Source of the DNA: Nemania diffusa
Lineage: Eukaryota; Ascomycota; Sordariomycetes; Xylariales; Xylariaceae
Assembly (NCBI GenBank): GCA_038501195.1
Contig: JBBPUQ010000001.1
Span: 1,116,001 to 1,180,000 of the forward strand
Direction of reading: 5' to 3'
DNA length: 64,000 nt
Position 1 is the stretch's first letter; each line of letters begins with the position of its first letter. The notes beneath the pieces were generated by a model that worked only from the letters and a program-made list of their open reading frames with translations, made no database searches and had not been told where the DNA came from. The translations under genes were made by a program, and so were the position numbers. This document shows, piece by piece, positions 1 through 11,707 of this stretch.

Positions 1-283
1 CTGCTATCGTCAGACGGATCTTGAAGAAGTGAAGACGGTGCTCGGTTTTTACTATTATTGCTCGATAACTGGCGCGAATCAACGCTGAATGAGGCACTCT
101 GTCCTCGCTCTTCGGGCTCTGAGCAATATTAGGTTTTCCATTGCGCGGACCAATTTAATCTCCTTTGCATCAGCCATAACCGTATCGCACAACCTTCGGC
201 CCCATCTTGCGTCCGACCTCCGAGCTCAACCATTTGTGACTTTACCCAAATCACAACAAACTTCCATAATCGCTACCGTCGCT
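1..283 (+). promoter_or_regulatory. 5' flank and leader of NMA111, with in-frame upstream extension
   Basis: This is sequence upstream of the preferred NMA111 start at 284. From an ATG at 89 the frame is open and continuous with NMA111, giving 65 extra residues before the conserved start. The stretch could be 5' UTR or an alternative N-terminus (see findings). No other gene is visible here. Confidence 0.5.
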
Positions 284-3200
284 ATGAATGGTGCCAGTGC
301 TACCTCGAGATCGAAAAGGAAGGCCGCGTCTCCTACCGATGATCGGCCCCTCAAGCAATTCCGACATGGCCTAAACGGCAAGATCTCTCCCGGTCAGAAT
401 ACACCCGACCTCGAGCCATCAGGTATCGTGTCCAAGGCCGACCAGGAAGACGACGACGTCCCCGTGTTCTACCAACCGCAACCTGCCGACACCGACGAGT
501 GGCAAAGAACCATTGAAAACGTTGTACGATGCGTTGTCTCTATCCGGTTTTGCCAGACCTGCTCCTTCGATACCGATGTCGCCTGCGCTAGTGAGGCAAC
601 GGGCTTCGTTGTAGATGCCGAGAGAGGGTAAGGAACTTCGCTAACCAGAGATCTTCCCTTGCTCTCCACCATGCTAACATACGGTAAAGCCTGATCATCA
701 CAAATCGACACGTCGTTGGCGCTGGCCCCTTCACGGGCTACGTTGTCTTCGACAACCATGAAGAAACCGATGCGTACCCAGTCTATCGCGATCCCGTTCA
801 TGATTTCGGCATCCTCCGCTTCGATCCCAAGGCCATAAAATACATGCCAGTATCTGCGTTGCCTCTCCGTCCGGACCTCGCGAAGGGTCAGTTGCCATTT
901 TTCCTTTTCTCCCGAGTTCTAGTCTTGTCATGATGCTGATTTTTCTGGGATAGTGGGTGTCGAGATTCGAGTTGTTGGAAACGATGCTGGTGAAAAGCTC
1001 AGTATTCTGTCCGGTGTTATTAGCCGTCTTGATCGAAATGCCCCCGAGTATGGCGAAGGCTATAGTGATTTCAACACGTGTTACTACCAGGCAAATGCCG
1101 CCGCTAGCGGTGGTAGTTCTGGAAGTCCTGTTGTGAATATCGATGGCTATGCCATCGCTCTGCAGGCTGGCGGTAGATCTGATGGCGCATCTACAGATTA
1201 TTTTCTTCCCCTAGATCGTCCCTTACGAGCCTTGCGTTGCATTCAAGAAGATAGACATGTCGATCGCGGTACTATCCAGTGCCAGTTCCTTCTTAAACCT
1301 TTCGACGAGTGTCGCCGACTCGGCCTTACCCAAAACTGGGAAGCAGCAGCGAGGGAGGCGTTCCCAAAAGCCACCAATATGCTGGTAGCCGAAATTGTTC
1401 TCCCCGAGGGACCGTCGCATGGTAAGATTGAGGAAGGCGACGTTCTCCTAAAGGTCAACGGCGAGATGGTCACTCAATTTATTCGTTTAGACGATATCCT
1501 AGACTCCAGTGTTGGAAACACTGTTCGGTTAACTCTACAACGAGGAGGCGAGGACGTTGAAGTGGATGCGGAGGTTGGAAATCTGCATGATATCACGCCA
1601 GACCGCTTCCTCACTGTAGCTGGAGGGAGCTTCCACGACCTTTCCTATCAGCAGGCACGTCTCTATGGTGTTGCGTGCAAAGGAGGCGGTGTTTTCGTCT
1701 GTGAATCTACTGGCGCTTTTCGTGTTGATTCTGCCGAAAGTGGATGGATGGTTCAAAGTGTGGACCAAAAGAAAACCCCCGACCTGAAGACTTTTATCGA
1801 AGTTATGAAACAGATTCCCGATAAAGCGCGCGTCGTCATCACTTATAAACACCTACGCGACTTACACACTCTTAACACGGCAATCCTAAACGTCGACAGG
1901 CATTGGTCCACTAAGATGAGACTGGCAGTCCGGAATGATACGACAGGTCTGTGGGACTTCGAGGATATCGGCCATCCCCTGCCGCCGGAGCCCCCTGTGC
2001 GTAGGAAAGCAGCCTTCATTCAGCTGGAGCACACCTCCCATCCTGCCGTTGCCGACTTGGTCCGAAGCTTTGTTCGAGTTACGTGCGTATTGCATCTGAA
2101 ACTAGACGGATTCCCACGAAATAGAAAATGGGGAATGGGCTTAGTGATTGACGCTGAGAAGGGCCTTGTGGTAATATCAAGAGCCGTTGTCCCCTACGAC
2201 TTGTGTGATGTCTGGATCACAATTGCCGATTCTGTTATGGTCCAGGGCAAAGTTGTCTTCCTGCACCCCCTTCAAAATTATGCCATCGTTCAATATGATG
2301 CCACCCTTGTTGACGCGCCAGTCCTGAGCGCAAGACTAAGCAAGGAAAACATCACGCAAGGGGCGTCAACCACATTTATCGGATTCAATAGAAGCGGTCG
2401 GATTGTGCACGCTGCCACCACAGTGACTGAAGTCACCGCCGTCGCTATCCCTGCGAATTCTGGCGCACCTAGATACCGTGCCACCAACGTGGATGCTATT
2501 ACTATCGATACGAGCCTCAGCGCGCAATGTGGAAGCGGAGTGCTCGTCGATGGGGAAGGCACTGTCCAAGCCCTATGGCTTACTTACCTTGGAGAAAGGG
2601 TCCACACATCGAGGGATGAAGAATATCACCTTGGGCTCTCCACGCCCACATTATTACCGGTGCTTTCCCAAATTCAACAGGGGCAAACCCCTAAGCTACG
2701 GATGTTACCAATGGAATTTCGAGCGATCGCAATGTCTCAAGCGCGTATTATGGACGTTTCGGATGAATGGATTCAAAAAGTATCAGAGGCGAATAAACAT
2801 ACCCACCATCTCTTTATGGTTTCGAAACGGACATTTGAGCGCGGAAACCACCAGAGTGTCCTCCTTGAGGGAGATATTATCTTAACACTCAATGGTAAGG
2901 TGATAACGCGTGTATCTGAGCTAGATATCATGTACTCCCATGAGGTCCTCGACGCCGTCATTATGCGGGGACGAGAGGAGCTGCATCTCCAAGTGCCGAC
3001 AGCATCCGCAGACGATATCGAGACTGAACACGCCATCTCATTCTGTGGTGCTATCCTACATGTTCCGCATCTTGCTGTCAGACAGCAAATTAGTAAACTA
3101 CACAGTGAAGTGTATGTGTCGGCTAGAAGTCGTGGGTCACCGGCTTACCAGTACGGACTGGCACCTACCAACTTTATTACCCATGTGAATGGAAAACCAA

Positions 3201-3560
3201 CCCCCGACTTAAAGACATTCCTCGCGACCGTTGTCAAAATTCCCGATAACACCTGTAAGTCAACCCCATATCATCTGTTTACAAGTAGGTACGCTGGCAT
3301 TATCTAACGTGACGGTAGATTTCCGCATTCGAGCAATGACGTTCGACAATGTTCCGTGGGTTGTCACCATGAAGAAGAACGAGCACTACTTCCCTACGAC
3401 AGAGTGTATCAAGGATGGCTCAGAGCCTTGCGGGTGGAAACGCATCACGTACGAGAGCAATGGCAACGCTATTGAAGGTGAGCCCACTGACGGCATGGCG
3501 CCTACCACGGGAGATGACATCGGCGATGTATGCGAAGATGATGCGGATAGTATCGTGTAA
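284..3560 (+). CDS. NMA111: Nma111/HtrA-type serine protease with PDZ domains
   Basis: This is the pro-apoptotic, nuclear HtrA-like serine protease of fungi. I read four exons: 284-627, 690-886, 954-3254 and 3319-3560, giving 1027 aa, the usual size for the family, which is a duplicated HtrA protease-PDZ layout. The start at 284 ([13 protein letters not shown]) is chosen because the family begins here with a basic, NLS-like stretch. The catalytic triad of the first protease half is visible: His122 in TNRHVVGAG, Asp153 in VHDFGILRF and Ser236 in GGSSGSP. PDZ-like segments follow near 270-390, for example [14 protein letters not shown]. The second half repeats the fold in degenerate form, with QCGSGVLVD near the expected Ser site, and ends in further PDZ-like segments containing [16 protein letters not shown] and [14 protein letters not shown]. 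All introns are canonical GT-AG. An in-frame upstream ATG at 89 would add a basic extension. I am very sure of the family. Confidence 0.95.
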
Positions 3561-4966
3561 TCACGACGCCGCATTGCTTATGTACAACACAGGGGCTAAG
3601 TTTATTAATACCTTTTGTAACATAACATAGAGTGTGTATTTGATTAAGACACAGGCGAAATGGATCAATAGCTCTGCGTACGCAATTAAAGCTGCATTAA
3701 TAGCATATCATGTGGGTTGTAGTTTAGTGACCTTAAACATATATGAGCTTCTCGATATATCTTTACTTAACAATTGTCGATGCTCTTTTTACTACCTACA
3801 CCCGGAGACTCTTCTACTGCCCACCTTTGCGTATCACTTTCAATAGGTTTCCAATGCTAATAACTCTATGTCCAACTCACATATCATCTACAGTAGGTAC
3901 GTCTCCCATCTCAGTACGCTACCACACCACCCCGCCACCTATCCCTCATTTCTCCTACGTCCTTCTAGTTGGGTACAATTCAATGACTCACGTCCACACA
4001 GAAATCCAGTTTTGGTACTATTAAGTCAGTCTCATTACTTCAGTAGTACCCAGGTACAAAGTATTAAGGCGAGATACCTTAGGTACATGTAAGTAGGTAC
4101 TTCCCTATTTGTTACGCCGGGGACCTGGTATCCCAGAGGACGTAGTTAAAAGGCGTGTTGATGTCGGTACCGCGTTCATCTACTCAAGTGACATTAACTA
4201 CAACGTTGTGTTTACTTAACTCAACCTACCTAGGTAGTATATTGGCTGTCGCTTCCCTGCTCCTTCCTACTTTCCACTCCCTTCCTCTTCCACTACTTTC
4301 ATCACCTCTGTTACGTCTCTCACGTCCGCTTTCTGACACTTGGTCACCAGTCTTTAACTTAGAGGCAGCTCTACCACATCTACAGTCACCATACACAGCC
4401 TTTCGTCTTAAGTACCTTCAGGTATATCTTAAGTCGGTACAGACTCGTGTGGTAAGTGGGTTGTATAGATCTACTCTTATGCTTTCCTTCCTTCCCGCGT
4501 CCCTTAAAAGACTTTCAAGTTGCGACATTATAACTATCTGACACCATCGACTCTCCTTCTCATATCTATAAGTAGATACCTCCTAGGCACCTACCTCCTT
4601 CTCATCACCCTACCCAGCCTTGAACAAGTTTATTACACCAATACCGCCGTGCCCACTACACCTACAAATACCTAGGTAGCCTTCTCTCACCAAGGTAGGT
4701 ACCCATCCCCCCTCATGAATACATCTTAGTTTTCCTATCCCACCTCTTACTTTACCTTCTTCCCGCTTTTCTTTATCTACCTGTTCTTAGCAGACCTTAT
4801 ACCACAGAAACCGACCAGCTTCCTCCATACACCCCGCACTCACCATCAACCTACCCTTACCACAAGTCTTCCCATAACTTCCCTCACTTCTGGACATCAT
4901 CCATCTTCAATTTTCTACTCATCCTAACCTTGGAGTTTAAAGCAATCTCGATCATAATTCGACACA
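3561..4966. other. Intergenic region, pyrimidine-rich leader of the next gene
   Basis: These 1.4 kb contain no supportable gene. The left part holds several AGGTACC/CCTAGGTAG words, for example the palindromic core CCTACCTAGGTAG around 4225-4237. From about 4240 to 4960 the + strand is strongly C/T-rich, as is typical of promoter and leader sequence before fungal genes. The short open frames here have no protein-like composition. Confidence 0.5.
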
Positions 4967-6110
4967 ATGGCCGACCGTGAAGGTATCAAGAAATGGACTG
5001 AAGAGGAGAAGGTAAGTTGTATTTCAATCATCTGTGTTGCCACTCACCTCATGACTCTTTTCCATCTTAGCCCTGGACATCCCCGATCATACCTACGAGG
5101 ACCAAGCACATCGCCACTTTCTACCATGTTCTGCTTCATTTCCGATATGGTAGCCCTCATGCCTGCCGTGAGACCCTTACTCTCTATCTTACCACCCTAC
5201 CTCATCATACAACACCACCTTCTAGCACCGTCCAGTTCTTGCATTCAATGGTGCATGATAAATAACCAATTTAGACCCGCTTCCTTGTCCAGGCAGTGAA
5301 GCAGATGCAGGCCAGCGGCGGAAAGCTTTCATTTGCGAAGATTGATCTCCCGGGCCGCACCCCCAAAGCTCTTACCCACCTCTGGGCCAAGCTCTCTAAA
5401 GACTACGACGGCCCTGGCGGCGACGGCGACGAGGCGGATGGCGCAGTGACTCCGTCAACCCCTGCCTCCAAGCGTGGCAAAGCTAGTAAGTATATCTGTC
5501 CATATATCACACTCGTTGTTATTACTTTTGGAGCCATAAACTGACTGTGAGATGTCAACGCAGCTCCGGGCAGTAGCAAGCGAACTGCGAATGCCGCTGC
5601 TATCGGCGAGGGCGGTGATGGTGAAGATCCCCGTAAGTACTCGCCTGCTTACGTCTCGTCGAATCGCGCATGTTTCGTCGTTTGTAGAGCCTCGCTCCCT
5701 GCATTAACTCTCCCTCATCATCGTCGACTCTAAGCCCGATAGTCTTATCTGAACACCCTGTGCAAAATTCCCATCTCATGTCCCCTGTTTCCCTACTTCT
5801 ACTTCTCAAGTCCGCAACAAGTCAAGTATCAAGTTACCTTCGTTGAATGTTTGGTTTCATTCACCGTCGTCCCTTTCTTACTACACCATCCTTATTCCTA
5901 CCATGTCCTTCCCCAATTTACCTATTATCTATGCGCTGCGCCTATCACGACATCGTCCCTCAATTCTGCCATGCTAGAAATACTAACGACCCCGTGCCAG
6001 CCACCCCCTCTGTCAAGCGCCAGCGCAAGCCCGCTGCCCCTAAAGGCAAAGCCAAGGCTGCCGCTGCCGCCGTCGACGAGGACGAGGGCGTCAAGTCCGA
6101 TACCGAGTAA
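4967..6110 (+). CDS. Small SANT/Myb-like DNA-binding protein with basic tail
   Basis: The protein is probably a small nuclear DNA-binding protein of a type common in filamentous ascomycetes. It has an N-terminal Myb/SANT-like helix set (IKKWTEEEK, then KLSFAKIDLPGRTPKALTHLWAKL) and a tail rich in Lys, Ala and Pro (VKRQRKPAAPKGKAKAAA) that recalls histone H1. Exons with clear support are 4967-5011, 5293-5485, 5564-5632 and 6001-6110. Splicing A|CT and C|CC across the last two introns keeps frame to the stop. Joining exon 1 directly to 5293 is in frame, but it leaves the first helix short. A 15-nt microexon at 5236-5250 (FLHSM, giving about 143 aa) or a 25-nt version at 5226-5250 would fill it, so this part of the model is uncertain. 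The last intron (5633-6000) is long for this genome. The target DNA and role are unknown to me. Confidence 0.7.
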
Positions 6111-6963
6111 AAAGGTTTATCATGTAGCGATAAAGCCGGACGGAATCGCATGCCTTGCACCATCCGCGTCACGGAATCGGCTCCGACCTAGCCGTGGCTT
6201 CTCCAACCCCAGCATCGCCGCCATCCCCTTCCACTTCGTTGCATATCTTCAGGCCTCGTCTTTACCTCGTCTTCGACATTCTAAGTAGAAACTAGCATCA
6301 CAAAACCCTAGGGGAAAAAAACTTCTACCCAGAGCCAAGCCTCGTTCTATCTGGTTGTAGGCTTACAAGGCCCTCATTGGTACTGACATTGGCAGAGGTA
6401 CGTTTCCCCCATGCAATATCAAAGTCAAAGTCTGGACTATGTCCCCATCCATCATCACAATTCGCCCACTACCCTCCCTTGTATCTACTAGCAGCATTTA
6501 GTTCACATACTAACTTAAGTCTCAGATCTCGCCCCCTTTTCTTATTCTTTAATACTTCTTTTCTCACTAGGATCCTGAGGCGTCGGATATCACCTCGCAG
6601 GAAACTCTACACGCATCATAGTGCGACATTTCTCCATACACAGAGGAGGGTTTTCCCCAGGTCGGAGAAGGTAATATGTTGGAGAGAGAGGGAGAAATAC
6701 TCTGGAGATTCAGGGATATGTCACTTGATGATTGCCTTTTGATCACGATCATGTTAGCTGCTATAGCTAAGTTGAGATAGATGGAGAACCACGTCATGAT
6801 TTGTCCCCTAAGCTAGTTATTTACCTGTGTTCTGTGCATCGTGCAACGTGATATCGTTTTATTAATTTGTGACTGCTAAGTATAGTCACTTCGAATCCTT
6901 CGACATGATACAACAAGAATGAGGCGAGAGAAAAAGCTCGTATTAACCGACATAGACTCTACA
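6111..6963. other. Convergent 3' region between the SANT gene and MLH1
   Basis: These 850 nt lie between two stop codons facing each other and hold only 3' UTR-type sequence. A 121-codon open frame at 6377-6742 has no family features and a composition expected of chance. I see no RNA gene. Confidence 0.5.
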
Positions 6964-9281
6964 TCAACATCTCTCAAATACTCTGTACAGACCCTTCAAA
7001 TTAGCCAACTCTAATACACCGCCTTTCATAAAAGTCTTAGTCGCTACCAGCCGGGCCTTGAAGGCCGGGAAGAAAACATGTTCTATTGCCCGTCGCACAT
7101 GCGCCCTTCTGGCCTGAATCTCATCTGGCACGTCGTCCTCGACTTGGTCGTTCCCAGGCAGTGGAGGAAGCTGTTCGGGAACGTAGAAGGTCGCGAGTTC
7201 TGTGAGGAACGATTCAAAGCACAGTTTCTCGTCCGTCCAATTGACGTACGGACCTAGTCGGAGCAGGAACTGCGGGAGTTTGGCCATGGATGGCGTATAC
7301 CCCTTTATGAGAAGCGGAATACTGAGAAGTTCACCCGCCGGCGACACCTCGAAGCTAAAGTACTCGAGTAGCATCTCCCGCCTCTCGATGAGCTGTTCAG
7401 CAACCCTCTCTACGACCTCGGCGACATCGAAATCGTCATCATCGGCTAACGCGCCTTCTTTATCGGCCATCTTCTCTTGCTCAGCTGCGATACTCAACAC
7501 CTCCCGTAGATCCAGGGCCGGCTGGAACTTGATGGCACCAAAGTTGCCAAAATCTGTCAACCCAACTTGGTAGAAGTACTCAAAGCAAGCGCGTCCGTAG
7601 TCTACTAAGAAGAGCTTGATGCCGCCCTGGATGGCGGCAAGTCGGCGTTTTTCATCCACGATGCCGACGAATGTGTGATTAGCAATGATCTCTGTGAGTT
7701 CATGGTGCATGTCGTCTCGCACGACGGTGCGAAGATCCCGTATGCTAGTTAGACGGCAGTAAACAGACTCGCGATCTGTGACTTCGTATTCTGGCTCGAG
7801 ACTGGTATTTGCTGTGCTGCTCTCACCTGCGGTGCCAGGGCCTGAGGCCTTGCTTGTGGTCGGGAACATGCTGGTAATTTTTCGAAGCGAGGCATCTGTC
7901 CGAACAAGATTGTTCTCGTAGACACGGGCGGGAGTCTTCCGGGAAGCTCCCGGGGTCTTAGCCGAGGATCCATCAGCATCTTGGGAAGTACCGCTCGGGA
8001 GGACGGTGCCTGGGAGTAACGTTTGAGTCATGAAGGTCCGGCTTGTATCTACTGCCGCTAGCTTTTCTCGAATTGTCTCACAGACACATTGAATGATTTC
8101 GTCTTCATTGAGGAAGTTTACTTCTCGCTTGGTAGGATGGACATTGACGTCGACCCTCTGAGGGTCAATCTCCAGGCTTAGATAGGCGAACGGGTGTCCG
8201 CTCTTAGGAAGGAAAGTCGAATACGTTTGCTCTACGGCCTTCTTGATATTTGATGATTCCACGCTGCGGTTATTGATGAATAGTAGCAGAGTCGTCTTCT
8301 TAATGTGATAATTTGCATTTGTAGCCCATCCACAGGCTTTAAACCCCCATCGGTCATCCGAGGCGGAGAATTGAATCAGTTCATTCGCTACATTACCGCC
8401 GTGAATCTGACGAATTCGGTCTATAGTTGACGCATGTGATTGCACAGAGATGGAAGTTCCGGAGTCACCGTGTTTCTTGCAAGAAAATGCGACGCCACCG
8501 CAGTGAATGGCATATCGCCCTACCATGTCAATAATTTTGTTGTATTCATCGGACGTAGACCGGAAAGCCCTGCGTCGAGTCGGCACATTGTAGAATAGAT
8601 CCTCAACAGATATTTGTGTGCCGCCTCGTCCCGCAATTGGCTTGGGATCTGACGACTGGCCTGGTTTAGCAGGCGAGAGTTTGCCACCATCGTAGTGAGC
8701 ACGCCAAGCATGACTGGAATCCTTCGTCTTCGTTGTTACTGTTAAGTGGGCAATATGACTAATGCTAGCCAGAGCTTCGCCACGGAATCCGTAAGTACAG
8801 ATGCTACTCAAATCCTCGAATTTCTTGAGCTTGGAAGTGGTGAACCTCTCGCAAAGGATTGGCAGGTCCTCTTTCTACAGCAGATGTCAAGTATCAGCAC
8901 GGGGTGAATATCAGTCAGTAGAAATGGATAGGCAACGCACATCAATGCCATGACCATTATCGGTTATCTGCAGTAGTTTTAGGCCACCATCCTTGACAAG
9001 AACCTCAAGCGATGTAGCTCCCGCGTCGACAGCGTTTTCAATTAGCTCCTTCAGAGCGTGGACGGGTGCTACGATGATTTCGCCGGCGGCGATCTTGTTG
9101 ACAACATCTGGATCTAAGGCCTGGAGCGAGGTGGTCGTCAGCCTTGGGCCTTGGCATCCATCCGACTGGCCAGTGTAAAGAGACTTGCCTGAATGCGACG
9201 TGGAGTGTTGTCATCTGTCGATGACGGCGGATCTTTCCGTTTGGTGCCTCTCGGCTCATCGACTTCCATGTGATCCACCAT
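6964..9281 (-). CDS. MLH1: DNA mismatch repair protein Mlh1 (MutL homolog)
   Basis: This is the GHKL ATPase subunit shared by the MutL heterodimers (Mlh1-Pms1, Mlh1-Mlh3) in nuclear mismatch repair and meiotic crossing-over. Exons on the minus strand are 9281-9189, 9120-8941 and 8874-6964, giving 727 aa. The N-terminus shows the GHKL motifs in order: [13 protein letters not shown] (catalytic Glu, Mg-binding Asn), [11 protein letters not shown], then [12 protein letters not shown] after the second intron. The MutL signature FRGEAL and the [11 protein letters not shown] segment of the transducer domain are intact. The protein ends in the family-typical FERC, which contributes to the endonuclease site of the partner. 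The first intron (9121-9188) reads GC-AG (donor CAG/GCAAGT) and joins RRIQ to [14 protein letters not shown] without changing phase. An ATG 12 nt inside the chosen start is an equally possible start. I am very sure of the identity. Confidence 0.96.
9121..9188 (-). other. GC-AG intron in MLH1
   Basis: The frame before (RRIQ) and after ([14 protein letters not shown]) is fixed by conservation and phase 0. The donor is then AG|GCAAGT, the strong consensus for the minor GC-AG class, with acceptor CTCCAG. No GT donor in reach keeps the frame. Confidence 0.85.
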
Positions 9282-11038
9282 GACGACTTGCGAAAAAAAA
9301 AAGGCGGAGGAAAGTAGAGAATGGGGTCAACAAGGCTCACTTGTGCGACTTTAAGGTCACTTGCTCATTCCTGTAAGCTGTAACCCTCAAGGCCAAATTT
9401 GTGAGCGGCCAGCTCCCGGTCTTGTTCTCAGTCTTAGTCCGGTATTTGCAACCTGCTGTACAGTATGAGGTCCCTGGGAGGTGGGAACAGGGTGATGCTC
9501 GAAATCATGGATTACGGGTTACTACCTGAGAATTGGAACTCCCAATCACGCGGATTCAATCGCCTCTGGTTAAACCTGCGGCAAGCGTTATAGACAATAC
9601 AATGCAACTGCCTAGAGGGAAGTTAGGAAAGCCAACTTCCCATCTTCGCGCTTGGCCAGCGCTAAATCTTGATGGGGTAACGGGCAAAAAGGGTAGGGCT
9701 GGGGCAACTACTATCCAAATATTTGCACTGTATGGAAACACGGTGTCTTAACCTGCATCTACCTAGCATTCTGTATCTGCCTCTCATATCTTTAGATAAG
9801 TATTCTTTTTCTCTTTATAATTATAATGTGCTACTAATAGCAATTAAACTTGTGGTCTATTTACTAGGAAAGTATTTAGATCACCTACCTATGTATCTTA
9901 TGCCTGTGTGATACCATGTCGGGGGCCTCACCTTCCCCTCTATTCCTTAAGTAGGTGGCCGGTGAGGTCTCCTGCTTAAAATAAAACATCTGAGGCCTCT
10001 ACCTAGGATTATAGGCAGGTGCTAGGTAATTGTATTCTTGCTAACAAAGACCGGGATATGGATATCGCATCCTTCTGGGTCAGCCACACTCCATCGACGA
10101 GAGAGAGCAGTCCTGGGGTGTGGCGGCTGTGCTTGTTTCGACCTTTGGGGGGTTTGATTCTTGGTTGGCGGTTTTAGCCCCCAACAGGCCATTTTCTTCA
10201 GCAACCACATCGCTCTTAGCGTATCAGCCCTCTCAGACAGGTACTTATAACCGTCGCTGCTACTGGGAAACCTGGGAATGATCTAGAATATTCACAAGTA
10301 CTATCTAATATTAGGCATAGGTCGTTTAAATCATGTCGGTATAGACGATACCTACCTTATTACAAGGTTAACGCACATCGACATCGTAGACACATGTAAG
10401 TATTCGCTCTTTATGGATGAAGTAAGCAAGCCTACCTACCTAGTAAATACATACGCTGACACCAAATTTGTCCCAATTTGGGCCTGTTTCCAAGACAAGT
10501 GCAAAAACAACCTTGCTCGTTGTTGTGGCTTCCCATCAAAATAACCCTTGTTCTTCTTTTCTGGCTTGTGCTCTCCCTCTCTATTTCCTATTTCTCTGTC
10601 TTTCCTCACCTATTATTATACAGTCACACAGCCACTCGTCCACCCATCCCCCAACCTCACCCACATCGCGCGCAGCAGCTCTTACTCTGTACCCTGCTTT
10701 ACATAGCATAACAAGAGTTATTCCTAGAGGCAGAATGGGTGTTTCCAGCGCCTATTCTTTTAAGGTTGCGACACTTCGAGTGGTCGAGGCGCAGCTGCCC
10801 CTATGTGGTCACGGTCACGCCTATACAATGGTTAGTTTGTTAGTTTGATGTATTTCGCCTCCATGTAATCTCCTCGCAGTAAAAGTCAGCATGTTTGTAG
10901 ATAATGTGATCTGGTTACCTCTTGCGTAGCCCGACATAGATAGTATTTAATCCTTCACGGCGTCTTGCTCGAAATTGTCAACCGAAACCATATGTTTCTC
11001 AGCAAGCCATTCCTCACAGGTATCGCTACTCCAAAACC
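9282..11038. promoter_or_regulatory. Divergent intergenic region of MLH1 and the 11039 gene
   Basis: These 1.76 kb between two outward-facing genes must hold both promoters. A run of ten A residues lies just upstream of MLH1 (9293-9302). The middle (about 9,740-10,450) carries TACCTAGGT/CTACCTAC words, and the right part (10,540-10,720) is C/T-rich like a leader. An open frame at 10468-10848 has no recognisable features and is probably untranslated leader. Confidence 0.5.
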
Positions 11039-11707
11039 ATGAGTCAACAACAAGACGGCCGACTTCAAGATATCAGAATGTCCTCGCAGGGTAGCCGAGA
11101 GGAAGAGGAGATTAGTTCGAACAGGGCCACTATCGGCTCATCGTAAGCTCCATCTCACCTCTTTCCTCGAATCGCATATACTGACATTTTCGATAGAGAC
11201 CCAGACTCCGACGAGTTCAACCGACTATATACTCCATCACGGTGTTCTGAGCCCGGTGTTAGGCCACCCAAGAGTAGACGGTTCCTACAGGATCTACAAG
11301 CCGCCCAAACTAATCGTCTGGGCTCCCTCGACGACAGCTCGTTTAGGGGCTTGACGCCTCCCCCTTTGCCTTTTGACATGTTGCCAAGCAAAAAGCGACC
11401 CTTGTGCGAAGTGTTGGGCGATGAAAGTCCCCCTCGGAAAGATAAGTTGACTGTCGAAATCGAGCAACTTGCAAGAGAAGAACCTGCTTCTTCACGCGCC
11501 TCGCCTGCCGGTCCTTCAGGAACTCAGAATGTCACGCCCATTCAGTCTCATCGACGAAAAAAAAGCAAAGTTGGGGGAGTGTCGTTAACTCGTGCTATAG
11601 GGGACTCGGCTGCACCTTCTGGTCGACATGGGCATAGGACATTAGAGAGCCGCGTCGGGCTTGCTCGTGACGCTTCTCGCGCTGGTGATCAAGATAATTC
11701 AGACTAA
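11039..11707 (+). CDS. Orphan hypothetical protein, low complexity
   Basis: I do not recognise this protein. The model has two exons, 11039-11142 and 11197-11707, joined by a canonical intron that keeps frame (S|DPDSDEFNRLYTPS), giving 204 aa. The sequence is rich in Ser, Pro, Arg and charged residues and is probably disordered throughout, with Lys/Arg clusters (PSKKRPLCE, HRRKKSKVGG) that could serve in nuclear import. A Pro-rich motif LTPPPLPFDML sits mid-protein. There are no membrane segments, Cys pairs or catalytic motifs. The support for a real gene is the in-frame intron, the length of the second exon and the C/T-rich leader. The start is the first ATG in the open frame. It might be a cell-cycle or chromatin regulator of the fast-evolving kind, but that is only a guess from composition. 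Confidence 0.6.

Noticed and set aside
6377..6742. 121-codon frame between the SANT gene and MLH1
   Set aside because: It lies in the convergent 3' region, with no motif and composition of noncoding DNA.
10468..10848. 126-codon frame upstream of the 11039 gene
   Set aside because: It overlaps a C/T-rich leader and has no features; more likely 5' untranslated sequence.
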